A program made the position numbers and the translations under genes. The notes under the pieces were generated by a model. That model saw only the letters and a program-made list of their open reading frames with translations. It was not told where the DNA came from and ran no database searches. From Athripsodes cinereus (taxonomy: Eukaryota; Arthropoda; Insecta; Trichoptera; Leptoceridae), in the NCBI GenBank assembly GCA_947579605.1, contig OX388317.1:26245384-26309383 (forward strand): a stretch of 64,000 bases of DNA. The letters run 5' to 3'. Positions within the stretch are counted from its first letter, which is position 1. Every line of letters begins with the position of its first letter. Below, one piece after another: positions 9,501 through 22,068 of the stretch.

Positions 9501-12500
9501 CCGGACTCATTGCTGTGAAGCATTTCGTCCAACCAACCGTCACTTGCAGCAACCATATGTTCTGTGAGAGCAGAATCTTTGATGAAAATTCCATTCGTCA
9601 CCGGGATTTGAACCCACAATCTCTATGTTGATAATCCAACACACTACCACTTAGGTATATGGAGATGTAATGTCACCTTGATATTTTTGAAATTTCAAGG
9701 TTATACTTGCGATGCAGAGCTATCTATCGAAGTTTTTATGCAACATTTTTGTCACTGTGATTTGCTAAGTAATCAATGGATTTGTCCTTCGAATTATCTA
9801 TAGAAACACAGCGAATAGGAGACAGATGTCTCTATTGCATTTTTTAACCAGGAATAATATGATTTTATTTTTAATTTTCGCATTTTACCTGGACTTGATA
9901 CCTGCGTTCGTTATGATAAATGATATCTTTCAACAGACATCTGCGATCACTTTAGATCTTAATACACATCCCTTAACGGGTAGAGAGAGAGTATGGGTGT
10001 TTCCAATGCTTACGAATTGGCTTTTGGCTGGTTTAAGCATGCTTTACTCTAGAAACGTTCACCTATTTCCACCTCACTCTTTTTATATCTCTCACATTAC
10101 TTTTCTGTTCGCAACGGGTGACCGGACTCATTGCTGTGAAGCATTTCGTCCAACCAACCGTCACTTGCAGCAACCATATGTTCTGTGAGAGCAGAATCTT
10201 TGATGAAAATTCCATTCGTCACCGGGATTTGAACCCACAATCTCTATGTTGATAATCCAACACACTACCACTTAGGTATATGGAGATGTAATGTCACCTT
10301 GATATTTTTGAAATTTCAAGGTTATACTTGCGATGCAGAGCTATCTATCGAAGTTTTTATGCAACATTTTTGTCACTGTGATTTGCTAAGTAATCAATGG
10401 ATTTGTCCTTCGAATTATCTATAGAAACACAGCGAATAGGAGACAGATGTCTCTATTGCATTTTTTAACCAGGAATAATATGATTTTATTTTTAATTTTC
10501 GCATTTTACCTGGACTTGATACCTGCGTTCGTTATGATAAATGATATCTTTCAACAGACATCTGCGATCACTTTAGATCTTAATACACATCCCTTAACGG
10601 GTAGAGAGAGAGTATGGGTGTTTCCAATGCTTACGAATTGGCTTTTGGCTGGTTTAAGCATGCTTTACTCTAGAAACGTTCACCTATTTCCACCTCACTC
10701 TTTTTATATCTCTCACATTACTTTTCTGTTCGCAACGGGTGACCGGACTCATTGCTGTGAAGCATTTCGTCCAACCAACCGTCACTTGCAGCAACCATAT
10801 GTTCTGTGAGAGCAGAATCTTTGATGAAAATTCCATTCGTCACCGGGATTTGAACCCACAATCTCTATGTTGATAATCCAACACACTACCACTTAGGTAT
10901 ATGGAGATGTAATGTCACCTTGATATTTTTGAAATTTCAAGGTTATACTTGCGATGCAGAGCTATCTATCGAAGTTTTTATGCAACATTTTTGTCACTGT
11001 GATTTGCTAAGTAATCAATGGATTTGTCCTTCGAATTATCTATAGAAACACAGCGAATAGGAGACAGATGTCTCTATTGCATTTTTTAACCAGGAATAAT
11101 ATGATTTTATTTTTAATTTTCGCATTTTACCTGGACTTGATACCTGCGTTCGTTATGATAAATGATATCTTTCAACAGACATCTGCGATCACTTTAGATC
11201 TTAATACACATCCCTTAACGGGTAGAGAGAGAGTATGGGTGTTTCCAATGCTTACGAATTGGCTTTTGGCTGGTTTAAGCATGCTTTACTCTAGAAACGT
11301 TCACCTATTTCCACCTCACTCTTTTTATATCTCTCACATTACTTTTCTGTTCGCAACGGGTGACCGGACTCATTGCTGTGAAGCATTTCGTCCAACCAAC
11401 CGTCACTTGCAGCAACCATATGTTCTGTGAGAGCAGAATCTTTGATGAAAATTCCATTCGTCACCGGGATTTGAACCCACAATCTCTATGTTGATAATCC
11501 AACACACTACCACTTAGGTATATGGAGATGTAATGTCACCTTGATATTTTTGAAATTTCAAGGTTATACTTGCGATGCAGAGCTATCTATCGAAGTTTTT
11601 ATGCAACATTTTTGTCACTGTGATTTGCTAAGTAATCAATGGATTTGTCCTTCGAATTATCTATAGAAACACAGCGAATAGGAGACAGATGTCTCTATTG
11701 CATTTTTTAACCAGGAATAATATGATTTTATTTTTAATTTTCGCATTTTACCTGGACTTGATACCTGCGTTCGTTATGATAAATGATATCTTTCAACAGA
11801 CATCTGCGATCACTTTAGATCTTAATACACATCCCTTAACGGGTAGAGAGAGAGTATGGGTGTTTCCAATGCTTACGAATTGGCTTTTGGCTGGTTTAAG
11901 CATGCTTTACTCTAGAAACGTTCACCTATTTCCACCTCACTCTTTTTATATCTCTCACATTACTTTTCTGTTCGCAACGGGTGACCGGACTCATTGCTGT
12001 GAAGCATTTCGTCCAACCAACCGTCACTTGCAGCAACCATATGTTCTGTGAGAGCAGAATCTTTGATGAAAATTCCATTCGTCACCGGGATTTGAACCCA
12101 CAATCTCTATGTTGATAATCCAACACACTACCACTTAGGTATATGGAGATGTAATGTCACCTTGATATTTTTGAAATTTCAAGGTTATACTTGCGATGCA
12201 GAGCTATCTATCGAAGTTTTTATGCAACATTTTTGTCACTGTGATTTGCTAAGTAATCAATGGATTTGTCCTTCGAATTATCTATAGAAACACAGCGAAT
12301 AGGAGACAGATGTCTCTATTGCATTTTTTAACCAGGAATAATATGATTTTATTTTTAATTTTCGCATTTTACCTGGACTTGATACCTGCGTTCGTTATGA
12401 TAAATGATATCTTTCAACAGACATCTGCGATCACTTTAGATCTTAATACACATCCCTTAACGGGTAGAGAGAGAGTATGGGTGTTTCCAATGCTTACGAA

Positions 12501-14816
12501 TTGGCTTTTGGCTGGTTTAAGCATGCTTTACTCTAGAAACGTTCACCTATTTCCACCTCACTCTTTTTATATCTCTCACATTACTTTTCTGTTCGCAACG
12601 GGTGACCGGACTCATTGCTGTGAAGCATTTCGTCCAACCAACCGTCACTTGCAGCAACCATATGTTCTGTGAGAGCAGAATCTTTGATGAAAATTCCATT
12701 CGTCACCGGGATTTGAACCCACAATCTCTATGTTGATAATCCAACACACTACCACTTAGGTATATGGAGATGTAATGTCACCTTGATATTTTTGAAATTT
12801 CAAGGTTATACTTGCGATGCAGAGCTATCTATCGAAGTTTTTATGCAACATTTTTGTCACTGTGATTTGCTAAGTAATCAATGGATTTGTCCTTCGAATT
12901 ATCTATAGAAACACAGCGAATAGGAGACAGATGTCTCTATTGCATTTTTTAACCAGGAATAATATGATTTTATTTTTAATTTTCGCATTTTACCTGGACT
13001 TGATACCTGCGTTCGTTATGATAAATGATATCTTTCAACAGACATCTGCGATCACTTTAGATCTTAATACACATCCCTTAACGGGTAGAGAGAGAGTATG
13101 GGTGTTTCCAATGCTTACGAATTGGCTTTTGGCTGGTTTAAGCATGCTTTACTCTAGAAACGTTCACCTATTTCCACCTCACTCTTTTTATATCTCTCAC
13201 ATTACTTTTCTGTTCGCAACGGGTGACCGGACTCATTGCTGTGAAGCATTTCGTCCAACCAACCGTCACTTGCAGCAACCATATGTTCTGTGAGAGCAGA
13301 ATCTTTGATGAAAATTCCATTCGTCACCGGGATTTGAACCCACAATCTCTATGTTGATAATCCAACACACTACCACTTAGGTATATGGAGATGTAATGTC
13401 ACCTTGATATTTTTGAAATTTCAAGGTTATACTTGCGATGCAGAGCTATCTATCGAAGTTTTTATGCAACATTTTTGTCACTGTGATTTGCTAAGTAATC
13501 AATGGATTTGTCCTTCGAATTATCTATAGAAACACAGCGAATAGGAGACAGATGTCTCTATTGCATTTTTTAACCAGGAATAATATGATTTTATTTTTAA
13601 TTTTCGCATTTTACCTGGACTTGATACCTGCGTTCGTTATGATAAATGATATCTTTCAACAGACATCTGCGATCACTTTAGATCTTAATACACATCCCTT
13701 AACGGGTAGAGAGAGAGTATGGGTGTTTCCAATGCTTACGAATTGGCTTTTGGCTGGTTTAAGCATGCTTTACTCTAGAAACGTTCACCTATTTCCACCT
13801 CACTCTTTTTATATCTCTCACATTACTTTTCTGTTCGCAACGGGTGACCGGACTCATTGCTGTGAAGCATTTCGTCCAACCAACCGTCACTTGCAGCAAC
13901 CATATGTTCTGTGAGAGCAGAATCTTTGATGAAAATTCCATTCGTCACCGGGATTTGAACCCACAATCTCTATGTTGATAATCCAACACACTACCACTTA
14001 GGTATATGGAGATGTAATGTCACCTTGATATTTTTGAAATTTCAAGGTTATACTTGCGATGCAGAGCTATCTATCGAAGTTTTTATGCAACATTTTTGTC
14101 ACTGTGATTTGCTAAGTAATCAATGGATTTGTCCTTCGAATTATCTATAGAAACACAGCGAATAGGAGACAGATGTCTCTATTGCATTTTTTAACCAGGA
14201 ATAATATGATTTTATTTTTAATTTTCGCATTTTACCTGGACTTGATACCTGCGTTCGTTATGATAAATGATATCTTTCAACAGACATCTGCGATCACTTT
14301 AGATCTTAATACACATCCCTTAACGGGTAGAGAGAGAGTATGGGTGTTTCCAATGCTTACGAATTGGCTTTTGGCTGGTTTAAGCATGCTTTACTCTAGA
14401 AACGTTCACCTATTTCCACCTCACTCTTTTTATATCTCTCACATTACTTTTCTGTTCGCAACGGGTGACCGGACTCATTGCTGTGAAGCATTTCGTCCAA
14501 CCAACCGTCACTTGCAGCAACCATATGTTCTGTGAGAGCAGAATCTTTGATGAAAATTCCATTCGTCACCGGGATTTGAACCCACAATCTCTATGTTGAT
14601 AATCCAACACACTACCACTTAGGTATATGGAGATGTAATGTCACCTTGATATTTTTGAAATTTCAAGGTTATACTTGCGATGCAGAGCTATCTATCGAAG
14701 TTTTTATGCAACATTTTTGTCACTGTGATTTGCTAAGTAATCAATGGATTTGTCCTTCGAATTATCTATAGAAACACAGCGAATAGGAGACAGATGTCTC
14801 TATTGCATTTTTTAAC

Positions 14817-15016
14817 NNNNNNNNNNNNNNNNNNNNNNNNNNNNNNNNNNNNNNNNNNNNNNNNNNNNNNNNNNNNNNNNNNNNNNNNNNNNNNNNNNNN
14901 NNNNNNNNNNNNNNNNNNNNNNNNNNNNNNNNNNNNNNNNNNNNNNNNNNNNNNNNNNNNNNNNNNNNNNNNNNNNNNNNNNNNNNNNNNNNNNNNNNNN
15001 NNNNNNNNNNNNNNNN
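14817..15016. other. Assembly gap (200 N)
   Basis: Exactly 200 unknown bases, probably a scaffolding gap of nominal size. The satellite enters it mid-unit and different sequence leaves it, so the true right end and copy number of the array are unknown. Open frames drawn across the N run are meaningless. Confidence 1.
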
Positions 15017-15290
15017 TATATATATATATATATGGACAATTTGTAAAGCGCCGTTTACTCATAACATGACCTCAAGGGCGCTGTATATCATATCCATCAC
15101 CCGAAACTCCCAGCAAAAAGGTGTGTCTTCAGCCCTCTTTTAAAACTTTCTCCATTCACCTCCTCTCGCAGACATAGAGGCAGCTTGTTGTTATTATGAT
15201 ATATACTACCTACATTGCCACCAAAAAGATGGAAAGACAGCTGGTCTTCAGCATCACAAGAGGCATCTACTTACTACAGCACGAAGAAAA
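15017..15290 (-). pseudogene. LINE 3' end: ORF2 C-terminus, UTR and (TA)n tail
   Basis: On the minus strand a short decayed ORF2 end is readable (NKLPLCLREEVNGESFKRGLKTHLF, shortened: 'LREEV..ESFKRGLKTHLF'), the usual CR1/Jockey-group ending. A stop and a UTR with AGCGCC...GGCGCT (a 6-bp stem) follow, then a (TA)n tail at 15017-15032 next to the gap. The UTR is nearly identical to 36057-36142 and related to 41205-41270. The 5' part is missing or unrecognisable beyond about 15290. Confidence 0.75.
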
Positions 15291-15759
15291 AGAAGGTTAA
15301 ATGGCAGAGGCTTTTCGGAACTTGCTATATTCTTAGAATCTTCAAAAACATATAAAGAGACCTCATTCTATAATAATTAAAAACAATTTTACTGTAAAAA
15401 TCAAGATAAATATAAATTAATTAACATCCATATACCCCCACTCAATTTCTCACTCACCACCACCCCAACCCTCCCACGAATTTATAAAACTTGTAATTAT
15501 TATAAACTAAGGTCTGTCTTTTTGTATAGTTTCCAAGAATTTGGCACTGAAGATAGACTAGCCGCAAAAGTCCTCTATCATTTAATTAAAATATTAAGTG
15601 AAAGTAAACAGTATGCTCGCTTTTGTTTGATTCGTTTTCGTTAATTCGTGAAAATAAACTTTCATAATTTTATTAAAATTTCATGTTGTTTATAGATTGT
15701 CAATAATTTATCGACTTTTTACGACGTGCTTTAACTCGAATGTTGAACTATAAAACAAA
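15291..15759. other. AT-rich stretch, nothing recognised
   Basis: No open frame, tRNA, inverted repeat or known repeat end is supported. A pyrimidine-rich CCACC-type patch lies near 15425-15475. Confidence 0.5.
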
Positions 15760-16089
15760 TTGAAAAGGTATTCTGCTACTAATTATTATTTTTTTATTAT
15801 TATAATTCATATCTTAAAAATGTCACTCAGCACTGAGACCATAATAAATTATGGCCAAGGCGATCTCAGCAGGAAAAAAAGCAAGACAGAAAATAAAGAA
15901 AAAACAAAATCAAAGGAGAGTCTCTTTCCTGACGATAAAGTCATTTTACTCGTATGTTATGCTGAAAATATCAACATGAACATTCAAAATAAAGCCTTGC
16001 CGACAGGGGAATTTGGGATAATCTGGTTTTTGTTTTTCGGGTTTGCCATGAAGATCGCCATGAAAGCCTTTAATCCAAATTTGAGATAA
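15760..16089 (+). pseudogene. Unidentified coding-like segment, paralogous to 37236-37770
   Basis: An open frame of 109 codons; the likelier start is the ATG at 15820 (MSLSTETIINYGQG). The part KSKESLFPDDKVILLVCY to AENINMN has a paralogue at about 37686-37760 that reads KSKEIFYPGNKVIVCY then VENIDMN: the frame is kept and the only length difference is 6 nt. The upstream words 'atgtcactcagcactgagacc' and 'atatcactctgttctgagacc' also match. This pattern suggests both descend from one coding sequence, perhaps a transposon or a retroposed gene, but I do not recognise the family. Confidence 0.35.
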
Positions 16090-16106
16090 TGTTTGTTTTA
16101 CTATCC

Positions 16107-16119
16107 GGGGGGGGGGGGG
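16107..16119 (+). repeat. G13 homopolymer
   Basis: Thirteen consecutive G in an AT-rich context. It may be a real G-quadruplex-prone run or a sequencing or polishing error; length is unreliable. Confidence 0.8.
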
Positions 16120-16209
16120 TAAAAAAGCGTAATATGCTGTCGAGAACGATTGTATTATACTGGGACGTAGAAACTAAATTCTACTAATACTTCTACTAAA
16201 TTAGATCAG

Positions 16210-16475
16210 GCTCTGACGCAGGTGTCAGGCTGACGGAGGTCAGTGTAAGAGGAAGACCAAAATATTCCTATCGAGCCTTCAGCTCGGCTGGACCATCCAT
16301 GTGGAATGATCTTCCTGAACAAGTGCGTAAGACACAGTCTCTTGCTTTGTTTAAGAGTCGGTTGAAAACACATTGTATATTTTAGCTAAGGAAATTGATA
16401 CTTTCTCACAAAGGCGTCTATAGTCGAACGACTGCATAACGCTAATATGTGTTTTGACTATGGCTGCTTATTGTA
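16210..16475 (+). pseudogene. LINE ORF2 C-terminal fragment with 3' UTR
   Basis: Translation gives RGRPKYSYRAFSSAGPSMW then NDLPEQVRKTQSLALFKSRL, ending KTHCIF and stop: the 'WN.LP..R....SL..FKSRLKTH.F' ending of CR1-like reverse transcriptase proteins. The UTR contains the palindrome AGTCGAACGACT and the words tgtgttttgac and ggctgct, shared with 54035-54110. The copy is 5'-truncated. Confidence 0.75.
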
Positions 16476-16479
16476 CCCT

Positions 16480-16915
16480 CGCACGGATTCTGTTTTGGCT
16501 CTACTACTCTGCTGTAGTGTTTTTGATTCATCCCCTTTTTCTTTTCACACAAAAATAAATATATAAACAATTTTGTAAAATTATAATTATAAGCAGTATT
16601 TCACCTGCCAATCATCCTTTTATTGACAGCACGAAGGATATCTACCTACCTGCTAATATAAAATTATTTGAAATAATTAAAATCGTGATTCGATTCAAAG
16701 TTAATTACTTCGTGCTTGTTTGACACGCAACTTGGCATTTCCAGAAGAAGTTTACCTACATGTTAATTTCTTATAGCATTAGGAATAAAAATTCGAATAT
16801 TTTCCATCAACATAATATTATATTGTAAGGACAAGAAATTCCATGGAAGTAATGCTACCAAATATATTGTTGTTGCAAGGTATTGATTGCTTTTTTATTG
16901 TGAGGGTCTTTTATG
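16480..16915. other. AT-rich stretch, nothing recognised
   Basis: No gene or repeat boundary can be supported here. Confidence 0.5.
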
Positions 16916-16916
16916 A

Positions 16917-17048
16917 CTTTATTTATTTGTACTTTTTATTGTAGGTACATTGATTACATGCAATTTAACATAAAAATATATTTATTACAAACAATCAATA
17001 TGCAGAGGGCAAGTTTCTCGTGAAGGCGCTATTTCTTCCAACTAATCC
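16917..17048 (-). repeat. Retroposon 3' tail (hairpin class 1)
   Basis: Reverse complement reads GATTAGTTGGAAGAAATAGC...AACTTGCCCTCTGCATATTGATTG and ends in an ATTTATTTA-like tail. It matches the tails at 30597-30715 and 52929-53057. The central stem is degraded in this copy. Confidence 0.65.
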
Positions 17049-17113
17049 TATGAATGAAAGTTTCAGTCCATAATTATTATACTTATTTCAATTTTTCAAA
17101 TAAAATTTAAGCA

Positions 17114-17446
17114 TCAGGAAAATATGTAGCTGTACAAGAAAAATATGTACTTATCTTCTTCTTCTTGTGCCGTATCAGGTCTCCCGACGTTGACATTCAC
17201 TTTGGCGTAAGCTTCTCTATCATTAATGACCTGGAACAGTTTTCCCACACGTCTCATCCCGGCAACGTCCTTCAGTAGTGGTCTACTGCAATTGGCTCTC
17301 CTTAAAACTTCCGAGTTGCTGACTAAATCTGTGCATGGTATGCGAAGCATTCTCCTGTGCAACCACATCTCGAATGCTTCCGACCGGTGTGCGCTTTTAG
17401 AGTCCAAGTCTCCGAGACGTACAGCAGTGCATATCAGACGTAGCAC
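17114..17446 (-). pseudogene. Reverse transcriptase C-terminal fragment
   Basis: The peptide includes SEAFEMWLHRRMLRIP and a following LVSNSEVLRR, the region after the thumb in an RTE-like group of insect LINEs (usual text AFEMW.YRRMLRI.WT). The end decays into GRPDTAQEEE. It is 5'-truncated and has no catalytic part, so it cannot encode an active enzyme. Confidence 0.75.
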
Positions 17447-17489
17447 TTCAACATTCTCTGTCTTACAAACATATAAATATTTTTAATTT

Positions 17490-17766
17490 TAGACCCAGAC
17501 TTGCGGGTATTATAATCTAGTATGATAAGATAACCTTAACACATAATTCACACATAAATACAATTACTGTAATTACGTTGTTATACCTACCTTTTGTTGT
17601 CATATTATAACCTAGAATTATTTAGTAGGTATTCACATCTACCATATTATAATATTGTATACGCACGATTCTTCTTATCAAAAAAATATGTAGCTACTAT
17701 TGAAGATAAAATATCTGTATACTAAGCATTTACATCTTCTCGGTCGTTCCCTCAGTGTTGAGTATC
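17490..17766. other. AT-rich flank of element B
   Basis: Nothing recognised; it ends at the left target duplication gtgatcattattc (17767-17779). Confidence 0.5.
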
Positions 17767-18328
17767 GTGATCATTATTCTTCTTCTTCTTCTTCTTATTT
17801 CATTTTACGGCAATGCACCCGCAATCGAGTGATTTATGCCTTGATTTCACAATAAAATGCATTTCACAAACAATAATCAGGACGCAATATGCGTCATCAC
17901 AGCGCTTAGTATCAAATACATTTACCCTTTTATCATATTCGTCACAAAATCAGCAAACATACAAGTCAAAAACAATGTATAGGAGAATAGGTACAAGCAC
18001 ATAATACCACAATATACAACGGTGGTCGAAGTGGGACAGAGCTATACAAAGTAGGAATCTACCGTTTCGCTCCCTCCCATGATTCCAGCCTACCAGCATA
18101 ATTATTGTGTTGTTTACAATAACAAACTGGGAACGGTTTTTCAAATTATGTTTAACTGAACATTAGAAACATAGTCAAATAATATTGTTTCTTTTATTCC
18201 ATCACACAATGCAATCATTTAAATACTGATATAAAATTGAATGAACTAAATAACAAATATAAGATTATGCATATATACTACGATATTTTATGTATCATCT
18301 GTACGATCTTATTTTTCTCATTTTTCCA

Positions 18329-21300
18329 TCAGATGTTCTTACTATATTTTTTAAGATGATTTATGAGAATTCGATTGATAATCAGTGAATTTTGAGATAG
18401 AAGGGAGTGAACTGATATGGGAAATGTCGAGCAGATTTTTCTTATTTCAAAAATAAATTCTTGGTTGGGCAAAAGGGGGCAACCAAAGAACACGTGGTCA
18501 GCCGTTTCAGAATCCTCTCCACATTCGCAATCTGGAGAGTCAACAACATTAATTCTAGCCAGGTGTGAGGCCAATACAGTGTGACCGATCCTCAATCTGC
18601 AAAGTAGAGTAATATCAAGTTTCGGCAGTTTGGCATCCAGAAACCATGGTCTAGATGGAATATTTGTTTGAATTGATCTATAATGAGAGCCAGTCACTGA
18701 GTTATTATATATGTAGTTCCACTTCTCAAAAATTGATATTTTGGCAGCATTGATGCAATCGTCAACTGGTAACATAAAATCGTGGGGTGACAAGCCGTCA
18801 ACGCAAGCGTCTCTAGCCAAATCATCCACCCTCTCATTGCCACTAATACCCATATGCGAGGGAATCCAGGATATCACTATGTCTAGGTTTATTTCATTCG
18901 CCTCCCATAGAAATCTTTTAATGTCGAGGATGAGATGGTTATTTGATGAAGTGTGATTTTTAGAACGGAGGTGGGATACAACACTGAGCGAGTCAGTGAA
19001 AATGACAGCACGTGGAAGAGAATTACCAACAATGTATTTTAATGCCTCTTTGAGGGCTACGCACTCTGCTGTAAATATTGATGCAGCAGACGGAAGACAC
19101 AATTTCATTTCAAGGTTCTGATTTGGTGCATAAAAGGCAGCACCACACTTACCATCCTGAAATTTGGAACCATCTGTGTAAAATAATGCATAGGACGGCC
19201 ATCTACTGTGTACAATTTGGCGAAATAGCTGGTTAACAATGTTTGGATCGAGTAAAGACATGGATCTGTCTAGTCCTATTGATTCAACAATATTCGAAGT
19301 TATGACGGCGGGAGGTATTGCGATATTTGATGGACGGGTCTGGTATGATAAGAACCATTTCTGGGATATATATTCCCAAGAAGAACACAGGAGAGGGTAC
19401 TTCCTGTTTCTCCAGTAAGGCTCATTCAAGCAATGACTCAGCAATAATTGTAATTTAGCAATAAGGATGTGTTTGTGTGACATTCTTTTGATAATAAATT
19501 TGAAGGCTAAAAACTCCCTCCGGAGCGACAGTGGCATATCGACGCATTCTACTTGTAGAGCAATTACTGGAGATGATTTCATTGCTCCTAGAATTAGTCT
19601 GAGGCATTTGTATTGGAGTCTGTCAAGTTTCAAGGACAGATAGTTTGGAAGAGGATCCATTAAAAAGCTCCCGTATTCAAGATGACAGCGAATTAGAGCA
19701 AAGTATAAGGTTCTCAAGGTAGAAGGGTGAGCACCCCACCAGACTCTAGTTACAGCTCTTAGGATATTTATGTTTTTTTCACATTTTGAAATAACATTTT
19801 CAATATGCAGGTTCCATGAAAGTTTGCGGTGAAGTGTCATGCCTAAAAACTTGACTGACTCCTTCATTGGAATTGGAGTATTATTGCAGCTTATTTGGCA
19901 ACCAGGAGATTTGTGTTTATTAGAGAAAACAACTGTTTGGCTCTTCGTAGGAGAAAGAGACAAGCCATGCATTTCCAACCAGTTCTGTTATTGATGGCAT
20001 GGAGAGATGTCTCCAAATTCTCAACCGCACGACACATCGAATTATGAGAACTATATAAGACAAAGTCATCCGCATATTGAAGTATATTGCAGGACGAGTG
20101 GATGGATGTTCGAATATCCAGAGTGTACACATTAAATAGGAGGGGACTCAAAACTGATCCCTGTGGGAGGCCTCTGTAAGCCCTTCTTTCCACCAGACCA
20201 TTTGCCGATTCAAAGATTAGGCTCCTTTCACACATTATATTAAAAATAAGACAACATAACAAGTCTGGGACTCCGATAGAACTTAGTTTATCGTGTAAGA
20301 TGGGAAGGATGACACTATCGTATGCACTGGAGATATCCAGAAAACAAGCAATCAGGTCATTTTTATTTGTTCTCGCTATCTGAATATCGGTAACTAAAAT
20401 GCTCAAGCTATCAATGCATGATCTACCCTTTCTGAAGCCAAACTGCCATGGTGGGAGTAAGTCATTACTTTCCAGAAATCTTTCCACTCTGTATTTAATC
20501 ATGCGTTCCAAAATTTTCAAGAAGCAGCATGACAAAGCAATGGGTCGATATGATGAACTCAATGATGGATCCTTTCCAGGCTTCAAAATTGCGACAATCG
20601 CTTGTTTTTTCCAGCTATCTGGGATTTTTCCCGACTTTAAAATTTGATTATACAAAGTTAATAGTTTAAGCAAAAATTGTTGTGGAAAATTTCGAAAAAA
20701 CGAATATGGAATGGAATCTGGCCCAGGTGCAGAATCTTTTGTTGAATTTATGGAGATGGACAGCTCTTCAACAGAAAAAGGAACAGTGAGGCAACATGTT
20801 TGAGACTGCATTCCAGGTCTTTTTTCAAGCTCCTGGTGGACTGGGACATATGGAGGTGCCTGTTGGTCAATAAAACTTTCCATCCAAGAGAGATCAGACT
20901 TATTTGGTCTGAGGGTAAACGAACCTTTAAATTTTCGGACTGAATCCCAAACTTCCGAAGTTTGAGTATCTGGTGAAAGAGAATTGCAAAATTCGACCCA
21001 ACCCTTTCTTTTCTTCCTTCTCAGAAGTTTCTTTGTGCGTGCCTGCACACTGCGGACATTCAGAAAATTTTCTAGTGACATGTTTTTTTTGAAATTTTTA
21101 ACAGCTTGAGACCTTAAATGAACCGCCTGTGTGCACTCGTTATCCCACCAGGGGGGAGAGTATGTAAAAGATTTTCGTGGGGTTGACGTAGGAATTGCTA
21201 CATTTGCCGCGTCTGTGACAATCTTAGAAACCATCACTGCATACCCATCGGTATCTCCCTCAAATTCCTGGGCCTCCAGCCTTCCCACACCAAGCATCAA

Positions 21301-22068
21301 CTGTTCCCTGAAACTCTCCCAGTTGGCTTTTCTGGTGTTAAACCTTGTTTTAGACTGATATTGAGATGAACGTTTGGATCCATTTCGTATGTCTATAATG
21401 ATAGGAAAGTGATCACTAGAATGAGGATCATCTAATATGGTCCAAGTAGTTGATGAAGCTATGTCTCCTGTGCAGATCGAAATATCTACTGCACTCTGAT
21501 TTTGTTGTGAAGAAGAGAATCTCGTGGGATCACCATTATTGAGAATGCATAGGTTCATACTGTCCACAAAATTGAGAATTGCTTTTCCTGCTGTGTCAGA
21601 AAGATGGCAGCCCCAAGAAGAAGAGTGAGCATTAAGATCTCCGAGAATCATATACGATCCCTGGAGCTTGGAAGTGATATCTGTCCAAAAAACAGACTCG
21701 AACTGTGTTCTAGGAGGGGCATAAACTGATACAAAAGATATATCAAATATTGAAACAGCAACTATTTGAATTTTTGGGTGAGAAGGGAGTAATATTTGTA
21801 TAGATGGTAGAGAATTTCTTACTAAAAGAGCAGAACCACCTCTACCATCAGAACGATCATCTCTATAGCAATTGTATCCTGGAAAGGAAACGAAAGAATC
21901 GTGAGAATACCAGGTTTCAGACAAGCACGCAAGGTCGATTTTGTGAGTTTTGAGTAGCAATATTAAATCGTCTCTATTTGACACCGCACTACGGCAGTTC
22001 CATTGTAGGATTGTAAATTCAGCGCGTTTAGTTGTTGGAAGATTTTTTGGATTCTGTATACAGGCCAT
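18329..22068 (-). pseudogene. Element B ORF2: endonuclease-RT-RNase H, broken by one frameshift
   Basis: The first part (22068 to about 19985) carries the endonuclease (QWNCRSAVSN, LSETW, GDLNAHSSSWG, SSDHFPI) and most of the reverse transcriptase (FLDISSAYDS, GLPQGSVLSPLLF, YADD in ILQYADDFVLY). Just after, at ...HAINN, the frame shifts; the rest continues in another frame from about 19978 to 18329 with the thumb, RNase H (YTDGSKF, TAECVALKEAL, FTDSLSVV, IPSHMG...NERVDDLA) and the knuckle CECGEDSETADHVFFGC. Compared with element A the junction (about 19980-19990) has some five extra bases with a local direct repeat (AAC AG AAC), consistent with a small duplication. All catalytic motifs remain visible. 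The first start is ATG 22068, overlapping ORF1 by 41 nt. Confidence 0.9.

Larger units (their letters stand above)
5733..14816 (+). repeat. Tandem satellite array, 621-bp unit, about 14.6 copies
   Basis: Equivalent points recur every 621 bp exactly (for example the ATG at 6100, 6721, 7342 and so on to 14173, then 14794), and the open frame inside is identical in translation in all 14 complete copies. Each unit holds a 120-codon open frame on the plus strand, a tRNA-like segment on the minus strand and a 7-bp inverted repeat accttga/tcaaggt around 'atatttttgaaatt'. Uniform copies with no higher-order pattern suggest recent amplification or strong homogenisation, although an assembler may also have fixed or miscounted the copies. 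The array is cut by element A on the left and by a gap on the right. Confidence 0.97.

Noticed and set aside
5733..14816. CRISPR-like or gene-cluster reading of the tandem array
   Set aside because: The unit is 621 bp with no short repeat-spacer pattern and no associated genes; the context is eukaryotic.
14766..15069. Open frames spanning the N run
   Set aside because: They are translations of unknown bases.
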